Shown piece by piece: positions 53,632 to 62,136 of a DNA stretch of 64,000 bases. Under the pieces are notes generated by a model. It saw only the letters and a program-made list of their open reading frames with translations. It did not search any database and was not told the DNA's origin. The translations under genes were made by a program, and so were the position numbers. The stretch is from a bacterium (lineage in GTDB: Bacteria > Myxococcota_A > Polyangia > Nannocystales > Nannocystaceae), in contig JANSYI010000016.1 in NCBI GenBank assembly GCA_024742475.1, forward strand, positions 62,001-126,000, written 5' to 3'. Within the stretch, counting starts at the first letter, position 1, and the number at the start of each line of letters is the position of its first letter.

Positions 53632-54810
53632 TCATTCTACGGTGATCGTTTGTCGACCCGAGCCCGACGACGCGCGACGACCGAGCCCGACCGCGAGGCC
53701 GACCGCGACGGCGGTGGCCACGACCCCTCCGGTCGCGGCCCAAAACCACCACCGACGCACCAGCGGCTTCCGAGTCGGCGCGGGCGCGGGCGTGGGCTGG
53801 ACGCTGGGCGAGAGCATGCGGAGCGTGCCGTCGGCGTCGAGCTCCGAAACGGCAGCGGTGATCGCTTCGGCCCGGGTGCTCGCGACGTGGACCTTGCCTC
53901 GTCCACGCTCGAGGTGGAGCTGCGCACGCCAGGTCTGCCCGTCGTGGCTCAGCCAGACCATCGCGTCGGCCTCGGCTCGGGCCGCCTGCCAGAGGACCGC
54001 TCGGCTCGACGGCCCCGAGAGTTCGAGCTCGACCACCTCCGGCAACGCGGCGATCGCATCCACACCGCGCAGACCGTCCGCCGGCAGCACCACGCGGAGC
54101 GTCTGCGTCCTCGAGAGGTCGACGATGCGCGCCTCGGGGCGGTGGCCGGGCGCGCCGGCCCACAGCACATGGAGCCCCATGGAGACCTCGACCTCGCGCG
54201 CATCCACGGGCCGGCAGTCCACCACGCGCGTCCCATCGGCTGGCATCACCGAGAACCCGAGCGGGGTCTTCACCGACGCCCGCTCGGCTTGCGCCGCTTC
54301 GGCGAAGGCCTGGGCGACGTCGGGCCCGTAGTACCCGAGCTCGGGCCGCCGCTGTGGGACGAGCGCCGCCGCGAGCCGAAAGCGCGCCTGCGCGGCGTCG
54401 GCATCGGCGCGTCCCCGCGCCGCGAGCCCACGCCGAAACTCGAGCTCCCAGAGCGTCTCACACGCCGAGGGCACGGCGAGGAGGGGCAGCGCCCGCGCCT
54501 CGGCCTCGGCGAGCACGCGATCCATCTGCGCGTAGTCCTGCTCGAGGTACAGCGCCTGCGCGCGGGCGAGGTCGTCGCGCACCCCCTCGAGCTGCGTCTT
54601 GGTCTCCGTTCGGACCCGCGCCCGCGCCGTCGCGATGCGCTCCGCCTGCGCGCCGAAGTGGGCCGCCTCGAAGCCAGCCTCCGTCACGATCTGCACATCC
54701 ACCGCCGACGCGTGCCCATCCTCGGGCCACACGAGCACGCGAGGAGGACCGGTGGTTGACGCGGCGACGCCGATCGAGGCCACCCACGCGACCGAGGCTG
54801 GAAACGGCAT
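53632..54810 (-). CDS. Exported protein with C-terminal membrane anchor, kinase neighbour
   Basis: Not recognised. A 392-aa protein with an N-terminal signal (about residues 1-20), a helical region of about 60-130 with TPR-like alternation (LARAQALYLEQDYAQMDRVLAEAEARAL), a beta-rich domain, and a C-terminal membrane segment (WWFWAATGGVVATAVAVGLAVGLG) after a Pro-rich stretch. Divergent from the PEGA kinase with only 28 bases between the starts. TAGCGA lies six bases before its ATG on the minus strand. Architecture is common next to myxobacterial Ser/Thr kinases; role unknown. Confidence 0.7.
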   Translation of the reverse strand: MPFPASVAWVASIGVAASTTGPPRVLVWPEDGHASAVDVQIVTEAGFEAAHFGAQAERIATARARVRTETKTQLEGVRDDLARAQALYLEQDYAQMDRVLAEAEARALPLLAVPSACETLWELEFRRGLAARGRADADAAQARFRLAAALVPQRRPELGYYGPDVAQAFAEAAQAERASVKTPLGFSVMPADGTRVVDCRPVDAREVEVSMGLHVLWAGAPGHRPEARIVDLSRTQTLRVVLPADGLRGVDAIAALPEVVELELSGPSSRAVLWQAARAEADAMVWLSHDGQTWRAQLHLERGRGKVHVASTRAEAITAAVSELDADGTLRMLSPSVQPTPAPAPTRKPLVRRWWFWAATGGVVATAVAVGLAVGLGRRASSGSGRQTITVE

Positions 54811-54838
54811 CCCGAGTCGCTACGGTATCATCGGCCCC
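54811..54838. promoter_or_regulatory. 28-base divergent promoter
   Basis: All of the DNA between two divergent start codons. Plus strand: TATCAT at 54826-54831 ends seven bases before the GTG at 54839. Minus strand: TAGCGA at 54817-54822 ends six bases before the ATG at 54810. The -35 regions must fall inside the opposite coding sequences, and conventional leaders cannot fit, so leaderless transcripts are the simplest reading. Confidence 0.5.
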
Positions 54839-56218
54839 GTGGATGCCGCCAGGCGAGCCGGCCGCTACACGCTCGGCGCGAAGCTCGGATCGGGTGGCAG
54901 CGCAGACGTGTTCGAAGCCCGCGCGGACGATGCGTCAGGGCTGAGCAAGCCCCTGGTGGTCAAACGCATCCGCCCCGAGCTGCTCGGCGAGCCCCAGGCG
55001 GCGTCGCTGCTGCGCAAGGAGGCCGAGGTCGCGCGCGGTCTACAGCACGGCAACATCGCTGCGGTCCTCGACTACGGCGAGGACGACGGCGCACCGTACA
55101 TCGTCATGGAGCGCGTCGACGGCTGCTCCCTGCGTACGCTTCTGTGCCACCTCGAGTCGCGCGGGCACACCCTGCCCTTGGCAGACGCGGCCTCGATCGC
55201 CGAGCAGGTCGCCGACGCCCTCCACTACATGCACCGCTTCGAGACACCGTCGCACCCCGGCGGAGGCCTTGTGCATCGGGACGTGAAGCCCGAGAACATC
55301 CTGCTCAGCCGCCGGGGCGTGGTCAAGCTGACCGACTTCGGTCTCACAAAGCCCCGTACGCTGCCCACCGAGACCGCCCCCGGGTTCGTCAAGGGGACGC
55401 CGCGGTACCTCGCGCCCGAGCAGGCCGCGGGACGCCCCCTCGACGGTCGGGCCGACATCTACGCCCTCGGCATCGTCTTCGGCGAGCTGTGCGAGGCCGC
55501 CGATGGCGAGCGCCCTACCGCCATCCTCGAGCGCGCCACCGAGCTGTCACCGCAGGCGCGCTACCGCACCGCCCTGGAATTCCGGACCGCGCTCGAGCGA
55601 TGGCGCGTCGAGCAGGGCCTTTGCCCCGACCCACAGCGCCTCGCCGTGCTCGTCGACCGCGCCGCTGCCCCGCGCCACAAGCGGGTCGTCTCGCTCGATG
55701 CCGCGCTGGGCGCTCTGCCGACCGAGCCCAGCCCGGCACAGTCGCTCGCGACGGCCTCGCCCCCCCCCAGCCGCGTGGCCGCGCTCTCCGTCGCGGCGGC
55801 CGCCATCCTGCTGCTCGCGGCCGGGGTCGCGCTGTGGCCCGACCCGCCCGTGCGCGTCGAGCCGCCGGCATCCGCCACGCCCGCGCCGCCTCTGTCCGAA
55901 GCGGCGCCCCTCGAGCTCGATCCGCCTCCGAGCGTGCCACCACCTCCACCCGAGCAGCGACCCGCCGCCGAAGACGACGAGCCCACCCGCTCGCCCGCCC
56001 CGGCCAAGCGCGGCTCGGTGCGCATCAACGTCTTGCCGTACGCGACGGTCCGCATCGACGGCAAGGACTACGGCCAGACCCCCACTACGACCACGTTGCC
56101 GGTCGGCAAGCACCGTGTCGTCCTCGAGAACCCGCAGACGGGCAAACGCGTCGAGGGCACCGTCGTCGTCTCGGCATCGAAGACGACCTCCATCAAGACC
56201 TGGGACGGCCTCCGATGA
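54839..56218 (+). CDS. Ser/Thr protein kinase with transmembrane segment and PEGA domain
   Basis: A 459-aa Hanks-type kinase. GSGGSADVF is the Gly loop, VVKRI the ATP-binding Lys, HRDVKPEN the catalytic loop and DFGL the metal-binding Asp. A single membrane helix (VAALSVAAAAILLLAAGVALW, about residues 320-340) precedes a Pro-rich extracytoplasmic spacer and a C-terminal PEGA domain (RINVLPYATVRIDGKDYGQTP). It senses envelope conditions and phosphorylates cytoplasmic partners, likely including the FHA activator encoded next. GTG start at 54839. The next gene overlaps its stop by four bases. Confidence 0.9.
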   Translation: MDAARRAGRYTLGAKLGSGGSADVFEARADDASGLSKPLVVKRIRPELLGEPQAASLLRKEAEVARGLQHGNIAAVLDYGEDDGAPYIVMERVDGCSLRTLLCHLESRGHTLPLADAASIAEQVADALHYMHRFETPSHPGGGLVHRDVKPENILLSRRGVVKLTDFGLTKPRTLPTETAPGFVKGTPRYLAPEQAAGRPLDGRADIYALGIVFGELCEAADGERPTAILERATELSPQARYRTALEFRTALERWRVEQGLCPDPQRLAVLVDRAAAPRHKRVVSLDAALGALPTEPSPAQSLATASPPPSRVAALSVAAAAILLLAAGVALWPDPPVRVEPPASATPAPPLSEAAPLELDPPPSVPPPPPEQRPAAEDDEPTRSPAPAKRGSVRINVLPYATVRIDGKDYGQTPTTTTLPVGKHRVVLENPQTGKRVEGTVVVSASKTTSIKTWDGLR

Positions 56219-57567
56219 ACACGACGCTCCACACCCAGCAGATCCGCTCGAACGACGCGCTCGCGATTCGTCGCAACCCGCTCGAGCTGGAAGTCGTTCG
56301 GGGCCCGGACAAGAAGCTCGCGGGCACCTTCACGAGCGACCGCATCGTGGTGGGAGTCCACGAGTCCTGCGACCTGGTCCTGAGCGACCCCACGGTCTCG
56401 AGACAACACTTCGAGATCGAGCTCGAGCCCAGCGGCTACCGGATCCGCGACCTCGACTCACTCAATGGCCTCGACGTCGACGGGGTGCGCGTCTTCGATG
56501 CGCGGGTGGGAAAGTCCGCCACGCTGACGGTAGGCGAGACACGCATCAAGATGCGGATGGGCTCGACCGCCGTCGAGCTCGGCGTCACGTCGATGACCCG
56601 CTGTGGTCCTCTGCGAGGCCGCAGCGTCGCGATGCGGCGGGTGTTCGAACGCATCGAGCGCGTCGCCCCGACGCCGAGCACCGTCCTGATCACCGGCGAG
56701 TCCGGCACGGGCAAGGAGCTCGCGGCGCGGGCGATTCACGAGCTCAGCCCCCGCGCCGATGCGCCGTTCGTGGTGGTCGACTGCGGTGCGCTCCCCCCCA
56801 CGCTCATCGAGAGCGAGCTGTACGGTCACGAGCGCGGCGCGTTCACCGGGGCCGCGCGAGCACGCAAGGGCGCCTTCGAGGCCGCCCAAGGCGGCACTTT
56901 GTTTCTGGACGAGATCGGCGAGCTGCCCCTCGACCTCCAGACGAGGCTGCTCGGCGTCATCGAGCGGCGAGCGGTGCAGCCGCTGGGCAGCTCGACCATG
57001 CACGAGGTGGACGTCCGCCTCGTCGCGGCGACGAATCGCGACCTCCGCCGCGAAGCCAACCGAGGGACCTTTCGCGCGGACCTCTACTTTCGCCTCAGCG
57101 TTGTCGGGGTGCACATGCCTCCGCTGCGCGAGCGCATCGACGACCTGCCGGTGTACGTCGAGGCGTTCATCGACGAATGGGAGGAGCAAGGGCTCTCGCT
57201 CGAGATCAGCCCCGAGACGATCGCCGGCCTACAGACGCGACGCTGGCCCGGCAACGTCCGCGAGCTACGCAACGTGCTCGAGCGCGCCGCCGTGCTCGGA
57301 GACCTCGAAGATCCCCACGAGCCCCCGTCGGCCCCAACCTCCCAGGCGCCTCGGGTGAGCGCGGCCATCGACCCGCAGATCCCCTTCAAGACCAGCAAGG
57401 CTCTGCTCGTCGCCGACTTCGAGCGGGCCTACGTCGAGCAGCTCATGGCCCGCCACGCGGGCAACATCACTCGGGCCGCACGCGCCGCGGAGATCGACCG
57501 GGCGTACTTGCTTCGGCTGCTCGACAAGTTCGACATGCGGCCGACCAAACGCGGGCCCAAGCGCTGA
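56215..57567 (+). CDS. FHA-domain sigma-54 transcription activator
   Basis: A 450-aa regulator with FHA (about 24-115; GVHESCDLVLSDPTVSRQHFEIE), AAA+ sigma-54 activator (GESGTGKE at 161-168; GAFTGA at 208-213; GGTLFLDEIGELP; RDLRREANRGTFRADLYFRL) and a Fis-type HTH (GNITRAARAAEIDRAYLLRLL). The FHA domain replaces the usual receiver and reads phospho-Thr, so the coupled PEGA kinase probably drives it. ATG overlaps the kinase stop (ATGA). Myxobacteria use many such FHA-type activators in development and stress; the target genes are not known here. Confidence 0.92.
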   Translation: MNTTLHTQQIRSNDALAIRRNPLELEVVRGPDKKLAGTFTSDRIVVGVHESCDLVLSDPTVSRQHFEIELEPSGYRIRDLDSLNGLDVDGVRVFDARVGKSATLTVGETRIKMRMGSTAVELGVTSMTRCGPLRGRSVAMRRVFERIERVAPTPSTVLITGESGTGKELAARAIHELSPRADAPFVVVDCGALPPTLIESELYGHERGAFTGAARARKGAFEAAQGGTLFLDEIGELPLDLQTRLLGVIERRAVQPLGSSTMHEVDVRLVAATNRDLRREANRGTFRADLYFRLSVVGVHMPPLRERIDDLPVYVEAFIDEWEEQGLSLEISPETIAGLQTRRWPGNVRELRNVLERAAVLGDLEDPHEPPSAPTSQAPRVSAAIDPQIPFKTSKALLVADFERAYVEQLMARHAGNITRAARAAEIDRAYLLRLLDKFDMRPTKRGPKR

Positions 57568-57604
57568 TCCGCGGCTGAGGGGGCCCGGAGCGTTCGACGC
57601 GGGC

Positions 57605-57610
57605 TATGCT
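57605..57610 (+). promoter_or_regulatory. -10-like hexamer TATGCT before pepN
   Basis: TATGCT ends eight bases before the ATG at 57619; GGGCAG lies between, but is not a good ribosome site. Confidence 0.4.
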
Positions 57611-57618
57611 GCGGGCAG

Positions 57619-60255
57619 ATGAAGGACCCTGCGCCCCAGCCGATCCATCGCAAGGACTATCAGCCCCCCGCGTTTCTCATCGACACGGTGGAGCTGCATT
57701 TCGACCTGCTGGAGTCGCATACGAGCGTTCGCTCGACGCTCGGAGTGCGGCGAAACGGCGAGCATGCGCGGCCGCTGGTGCTCGACGGCGAGCGCCTCGA
57801 GATCCGCTCGGTCGAGGTCGACGGGTCCCGGCATGAGGACTACACCGTCGACGAAGAACACCTGACGCTCCGTGAGGTGCCCGACGCCTTCACCCTGACC
57901 ACCGAGGTCCACATCAAGCCTCACTCGAACACCGAGCTCAGCGGGCTCTACAAGTCGAGCGGCAACTACTGCACGCAGTGCGAAGCCGAGGGGTTTCGGA
58001 GGATCACGTACTTCCTCGATCGCCCCGACGTGATGGCGAAGTACCGCACCACCGTCGTCGCGGACAAGGCGAAGTACCCCGTGCTGCTGTCCAACGGCAA
58101 CGCGGTCGAGCGCGCCGACCTCGATGGGGGACGACACAGCGTCACCTGGGAGGACCCCTTCCCCAAGCCCAGCTACTTGTTCGCGCTGGTCGCTGCGGAC
58201 CTCGCCTGCAAACGAGGCACGTTCACCACGCGCAGCGGCCGAGAGGTCGCGCTCGAGATCTGGGTCGAGCACCCCAACATCGACGCCTGCGACCACGCGC
58301 TCGCGTCGCTGCAGAAGTCGATGAAGTGGGACGAGGAGGTCTACGGCCTCGAGTACGACCTCGACATCTACATGATCGTGGCCGTGTCCGACTTCAACAT
58401 GGGCGCCATGGAGAACAAGGGCCTCAACGTGTTCAACGCGAAGTACGTCCTGGCCCGGCCCGACACCGCGACCGACGACGACTACGAGGACGTCGAGGGG
58501 GTCATCGCGCACGAGTACTTCCACAACTGGACCGGCAACCGCGTCACGTGTCGCGACTGGTTCCAGCTCACGCTCAAGGAGGGACTGACCGTCTTCCGCG
58601 ACGAGCAGTTCACAGCGGACATGACCTCGCCCGCGGTCAAGCGCATTCGCGACGTCCGAGTGCTGCGCACCGCCCAATTCGCACAGGATGCGTCCCCGAC
58701 CGCGCACCCGATCCGCCCCGACTCGTACATCGAGATGAACAACTTCTACACGGTCACCGTGTACAACAAGGGCGCCGAAGTCATCCGAATGATGCACACG
58801 CTGCTCGGCCCCGACGCGTTCCGCAAGGGGATGGACCTCTACTTCGAACGCCACGACGGCCAGGCCGTCACCTGTGACGACTTCCGGGCGGCGATGGCCG
58901 ACGCTGGCGGCGTCGACCTGGATCAGTTTGGCCTGTGGTACAGCCAAAGCGGCACACCCCGGCTGCGCGTCTACGGCGAGCACGACCCCGTGGCGCAGAC
59001 CTACAGCCTCACCCTCGAGCAGCTGCCCCCCGCGGCGGGGGGCCCGGCCGTCTACGCGCCGATGCACATGCCCATCGCGACCGGGCTCTTGGGCAGCGAC
59101 GGGTCGGACCTCCCCCTGCGCCCCAGCGACCCCTCGGTGAGCGTGCGGGGCACGACAGCGATCTTGGAGCTGCGGGCTCAGAAGCAGACCTTCACCTTCG
59201 AAGGCGTCCCCCAGACGCCGCTGCCTTCGGTGCTGCGAGGCTTCTCGGCGCCCGTGAAGCTCGAGCAGATGCGCTCGCCCGAGGACCTCGCGCTGTCCAT
59301 GGCGCGCGACGCCGACCCCTTCAACCGCTGGGACGCGGGGCAGACGTTCGCCTCCGACCTCTTGCTCTCCCTCGCCCAAGCGCACGCGTCGGGCTCCGCC
59401 CTCGAAGTCGACCCCAAGTTCGTCCAGGCCTTTGGCGCCGTGCTCGACGACGGCGAACAGGACCCCGCCCTCGCAGCGTTCTCGCTCACGCTGCCCGACG
59501 AGCGCGTCGTGGGGCAGCGCCAGGACGTCGTCGACGTGGATGGCCTGCACGCAGCGCGCACCGCCTTGCGAGGCGCGCTCGCTTCGGCGCACGCGCCTCG
59601 CTTGTGGGCGATCTATCGGGACCTCCGCGAGAAGACCACGCCGTACGTGAACAACCGCCAAGCCAACGGCTGGCGCCGCCTCAAGAACGTCGCGCTGGGC
59701 TACCTCATTGCGACCGGCGAAGACGCTGCCATCGACGCGGCGCGCTCTCAGTTTCACGACGCCGACAACATGACCGACGCGCAGTCCGCCCTGTCTCTGC
59801 TCGTCGACCAGGACCACCCTGCCCGGGACGAGGCCCTCGTCGCGTTCTACGACCGGTGGAAGACGCAGCCGTTGGTCATCGACAAGTGGTTCGCCGTGCA
59901 GGCGATCAGCGAGCGCCCCGACACGCTCGACCGAGTCCGGGCGCTGTGCGACCACCCCGACATGAAGCTCACCAACCCCAACCGGGTCCGAAGCCTCCTG
60001 GGGACCTTCTCCGTCCGCAACCAGGTTCGCTTCCATGCCGCCGATGGTCGCGGCTACACGCTCCTCGCCGACACGATCGTCGAGCTCGACAGCCTCAACC
60101 CGCAGGTCGCGGCCCGCCTCACCGGAGCGTTCATGTCGTGGCGGCGGTTCGATGAGGGGCGCAGAGCGATGATGCAGGACGCCCTCCGACGCATTCGCGA
60201 GACCGAAGGCCTCAGTCGCGACGTCTTCGAGCTCACCTCCAAAGCCCTCGGATAG
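57619..60255 (+). CDS. pepN: Aminopeptidase N, M1 family
   Basis: An 878-aa zinc aminopeptidase close in size to E. coli PepN (870 aa). GAMEN at 262-266 anchors the peptide N-terminus; HEYFHNWTGNRVT gives the zinc site His298, Glu299, His302, with Glu321 (LKEGLTVF) as third ligand. The N-terminal beta domain and C-terminal helical bowl are present (the latter beginning at about 550). No signal, so cytoplasmic. It trims peptides released by proteases. The gene is alone, with TATGCT as putative -10. Confidence 0.95.
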   Translation: MKDPAPQPIHRKDYQPPAFLIDTVELHFDLLESHTSVRSTLGVRRNGEHARPLVLDGERLEIRSVEVDGSRHEDYTVDEEHLTLREVPDAFTLTTEVHIKPHSNTELSGLYKSSGNYCTQCEAEGFRRITYFLDRPDVMAKYRTTVVADKAKYPVLLSNGNAVERADLDGGRHSVTWEDPFPKPSYLFALVAADLACKRGTFTTRSGREVALEIWVEHPNIDACDHALASLQKSMKWDEEVYGLEYDLDIYMIVAVSDFNMGAMENKGLNVFNAKYVLARPDTATDDDYEDVEGVIAHEYFHNWTGNRVTCRDWFQLTLKEGLTVFRDEQFTADMTSPAVKRIRDVRVLRTAQFAQDASPTAHPIRPDSYIEMNNFYTVTVYNKGAEVIRMMHTLLGPDAFRKGMDLYFERHDGQAVTCDDFRAAMADAGGVDLDQFGLWYSQSGTPRLRVYGEHDPVAQTYSLTLEQLPPAAGGPAVYAPMHMPIATGLLGSDGSDLPLRPSDPSVSVRGTTAILELRAQKQTFTFEGVPQTPLPSVLRGFSAPVKLEQMRSPEDLALSMARDADPFNRWDAGQTFASDLLLSLAQAHASGSALEVDPKFVQAFGAVLDDGEQDPALAAFSLTLPDERVVGQRQDVVDVDGLHAARTALRGALASAHAPRLWAIYRDLREKTTPYVNNRQANGWRRLKNVALGYLIATGEDAAIDAARSQFHDADNMTDAQSALSLLVDQDHPARDEALVAFYDRWKTQPLVIDKWFAVQAISERPDTLDRVRALCDHPDMKLTNPNRVRSLLGTFSVRNQVRFHAADGRGYTLLADTIVELDSLNPQVAARLTGAFMSWRRFDEGRRAMMQDALRRIRETEGLSRDVFELTSKALG

Positions 60256-60419
60256 GCTGCCCGCTCACCTTGCGCTGGCTACGCAGCGGGGTCTGACAGC
60301 CACGTCACACCCCGCGCAGTTCGGCTTCACCCGCCCGCAGAGCCAGTCTGCGGCCACGCTTGCGGCGAACTTCGACCGGCTTCATCTTGATCCTCGTCGC
60401 CTCGCGACGCCTTGGCTTG

Positions 60420-61037
60420 ATGATGTCCCGCTCGATGCTTCCCCCCACCCTGCTGCGGACCTGGCTCGGCGTCGCCGTGCTCTTCGCACCGCTGAGCGGC
60501 TGCGAGGACGAGCCGCCGAGCCAGTCGATGGACACCGGTGACGTCGACGATGACGATGACACCGAGTCCTCCGACGAATCCGGCGAAGAGGTCGTCGGGT
60601 TCCTCGAGGTGGGTTTTGGAGAGACGGACTTCACTCCCATCGAAGACGGCGGTGAGCTTCGCGTCGTCTGGGGCGCCCAAGGCTCGGCGATGTTCCCCAT
60701 GCCGATCCGTGCAGGCGGCATCACCGTGCCCGACGACCCGGCCGACTACACCGACGAGCGCGCGCCGATCCTCGACGTCACGCTCGACATCGAGGGCGAA
60801 GAGCCAGGCTTCTGCGGGCATTTCAAGTGCGTCGCGAACTACCCGATGTCATTCGAGCTGCTCGACGACGGCACCCTGCAGTTCATGTATGTCCGCGTGA
60901 TCATGCCCGACGGCGTCGACGTCGCCACGCTCGACGGCAAGACCGCCACGCTGCGCGTCGAGCTCGAGCCTTTCGACTCGGGTACGCTCGCCCAGGAGTT
61001 CGAGCTCACCGTCGTCTCCGAGCCACCGCCAATCTAG
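60420..61037 (+). CDS. Small acidic-linker lipoprotein
   Basis: Not recognised. About 205 aa from the ATG at 60420; ATGs at 60423 and 60435 are alternatives, and no ribosome site separates them. The hydrophobic LGVAVLFAPLSGC is a lipobox, then an Asp/Ser/Glu linker and a beta-rich domain (FLEVGFGETDFTPIEDGGELRVVWGAQGS ...) with one CGHFKC pair. The domain looks like an immunoglobulin-type fold of a surface lipoprotein. Convergent with the RNase D gene, 18 bases apart. Confidence 0.65.
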   Translation: MMSRSMLPPTLLRTWLGVAVLFAPLSGCEDEPPSQSMDTGDVDDDDDTESSDESGEEVVGFLEVGFGETDFTPIEDGGELRVVWGAQGSAMFPMPIRAGGITVPDDPADYTDERAPILDVTLDIEGEEPGFCGHFKCVANYPMSFELLDDGTLQFMYVRVIMPDGVDVATLDGKTATLRVELEPFDSGTLAQEFELTVVSEPPPI

Positions 61038-61055
61038 GGGCGATGCAAGGCCCGT

Positions 61056-62132
61056 TCAGGCGAGGCTTGCTGCGAGGGCGTCGCCGTAGCGGTCTCGCTC
61101 CCACGTGGGGAGGGCCTCGATGCCGCCGTCGGCGACGGCCATGAGGGAGGCTCGGTCGAGGACGATCTCGGGGTCGACGCCCAGGCGCGATGCCTCGGCC
61201 TTGCGCCACGCCTTGAGCTTGTCGATGCGCTCGACGCGAGCCTTGTCGACCGGTGGGCGCTTGGGCTGTGGGCACGGCGTCGCTGCGGCGTCGGCGATGA
61301 GCGCCAGCAGCTCGGGCCCGTCGCGGCGCGCCACGGGCTTGGGCATGCCCTTGAGCACGGCCAAGCCTCCGCGCGAGCCCGGCCGAGACCGGGCGACGCT
61401 GATCATCGCCAGCTCGGGGAGCACGCGGAACGGCGGCCGATCGAGTGCGGCGGCCTTCTTCTCCCGCCAGGCGTACAGCGCCTTGAGCACCGCGCGCCCC
61501 GGCTCGTCGAGGTCGCGCGCGCCCTTCATCTTCCAGTAGCCGTCGGGGTCGAAGGGGCGCTCGCGCGGGACGACCGCGGTCTGGCGAACGCAGGCCCTGT
61601 CGAAGAGCTCCCTGTGCGGCCCAGCATCGAGCGCTTCGGACTGGATGTCACACAGCGCGAGCAGATAGTGGGTGTCGAAGCGCGCATAGTCGAAGGCGGC
61701 GTCCGAGAGCGGGCGCTGCCCCCAGTCGTAGCGCTGGAACGCTTTGTTGGCCTTGAACCCGAAGTGCTCGTCGAGCAGCGAGGCAAGCCCGCACTTGGGC
61801 CACCCCAGCACACGCGCGGCGAGCATCGTGTCGAACAAGTTGGAGATTCCCACGTTCTGGCGACGCTTGAAGATCAGCACGTCGTAGTCGGCGCCGTGCA
61901 TGACCTTTTGAACCGACGCGTCCTCGAGCACCCTGCCCAGCGGGGCCAGGTCGACGGCGAGCGGGTCGACGAGGAGATCGACCTCGGGGGTGCTCACCTG
62001 GACGAGGCAGATCTGCTCGTGGTAGGCGAACATCGAGTTGGCCTCGGTGTCGACCGCGATGCGGGGCTGGTCCGCAAGCCGCTCGCACCACGTCAGCAGC
62101 GCGTCGTCGGTGTCGACCCAGATCGCCTCCAC
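61056..62132 (-). CDS. rnd: Ribonuclease D-type 3'-5' exonuclease with HRDC domain
   Basis: A 358-aa DEDDy exonuclease. Exo I is IAVDTEAN (Asp, Glu), Exo II is HGADYDVLIF (Asp), Exo III is DYARFDTHYLL (Tyr and Asp). Residues about 195-280 are an HRDC domain (KALYAWREKKAAALDRPPFRVL). RNase D trims tRNA 3' ends. The frame is open far upstream, but the GTG at 62132 gives the family start, and TACACT ends six bases before it. That hexamer overlaps the stop of the upstream lipoprotein gene. Confidence 0.9.
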   Translation of the reverse strand: MEAIWVDTDDALLTWCERLADQPRIAVDTEANSMFAYHEQICLVQVSTPEVDLLVDPLAVDLAPLGRVLEDASVQKVMHGADYDVLIFKRRQNVGISNLFDTMLAARVLGWPKCGLASLLDEHFGFKANKAFQRYDWGQRPLSDAAFDYARFDTHYLLALCDIQSEALDAGPHRELFDRACVRQTAVVPRERPFDPDGYWKMKGARDLDEPGRAVLKALYAWREKKAAALDRPPFRVLPELAMISVARSRPGSRGGLAVLKGMPKPVARRDGPELLALIADAAATPCPQPKRPPVDKARVERIDKLKAWRKAEASRLGVDPEIVLDRASLMAVADGGIEALPTWERDRYGDALAASLA

Positions 62133-62136
62133 CCGC

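Noticed and set aside
57604..60036. 810-aa minus-strand frame over pepN
   Set aside because: Overlaps a firm aminopeptidase gene; no motif or start signal.
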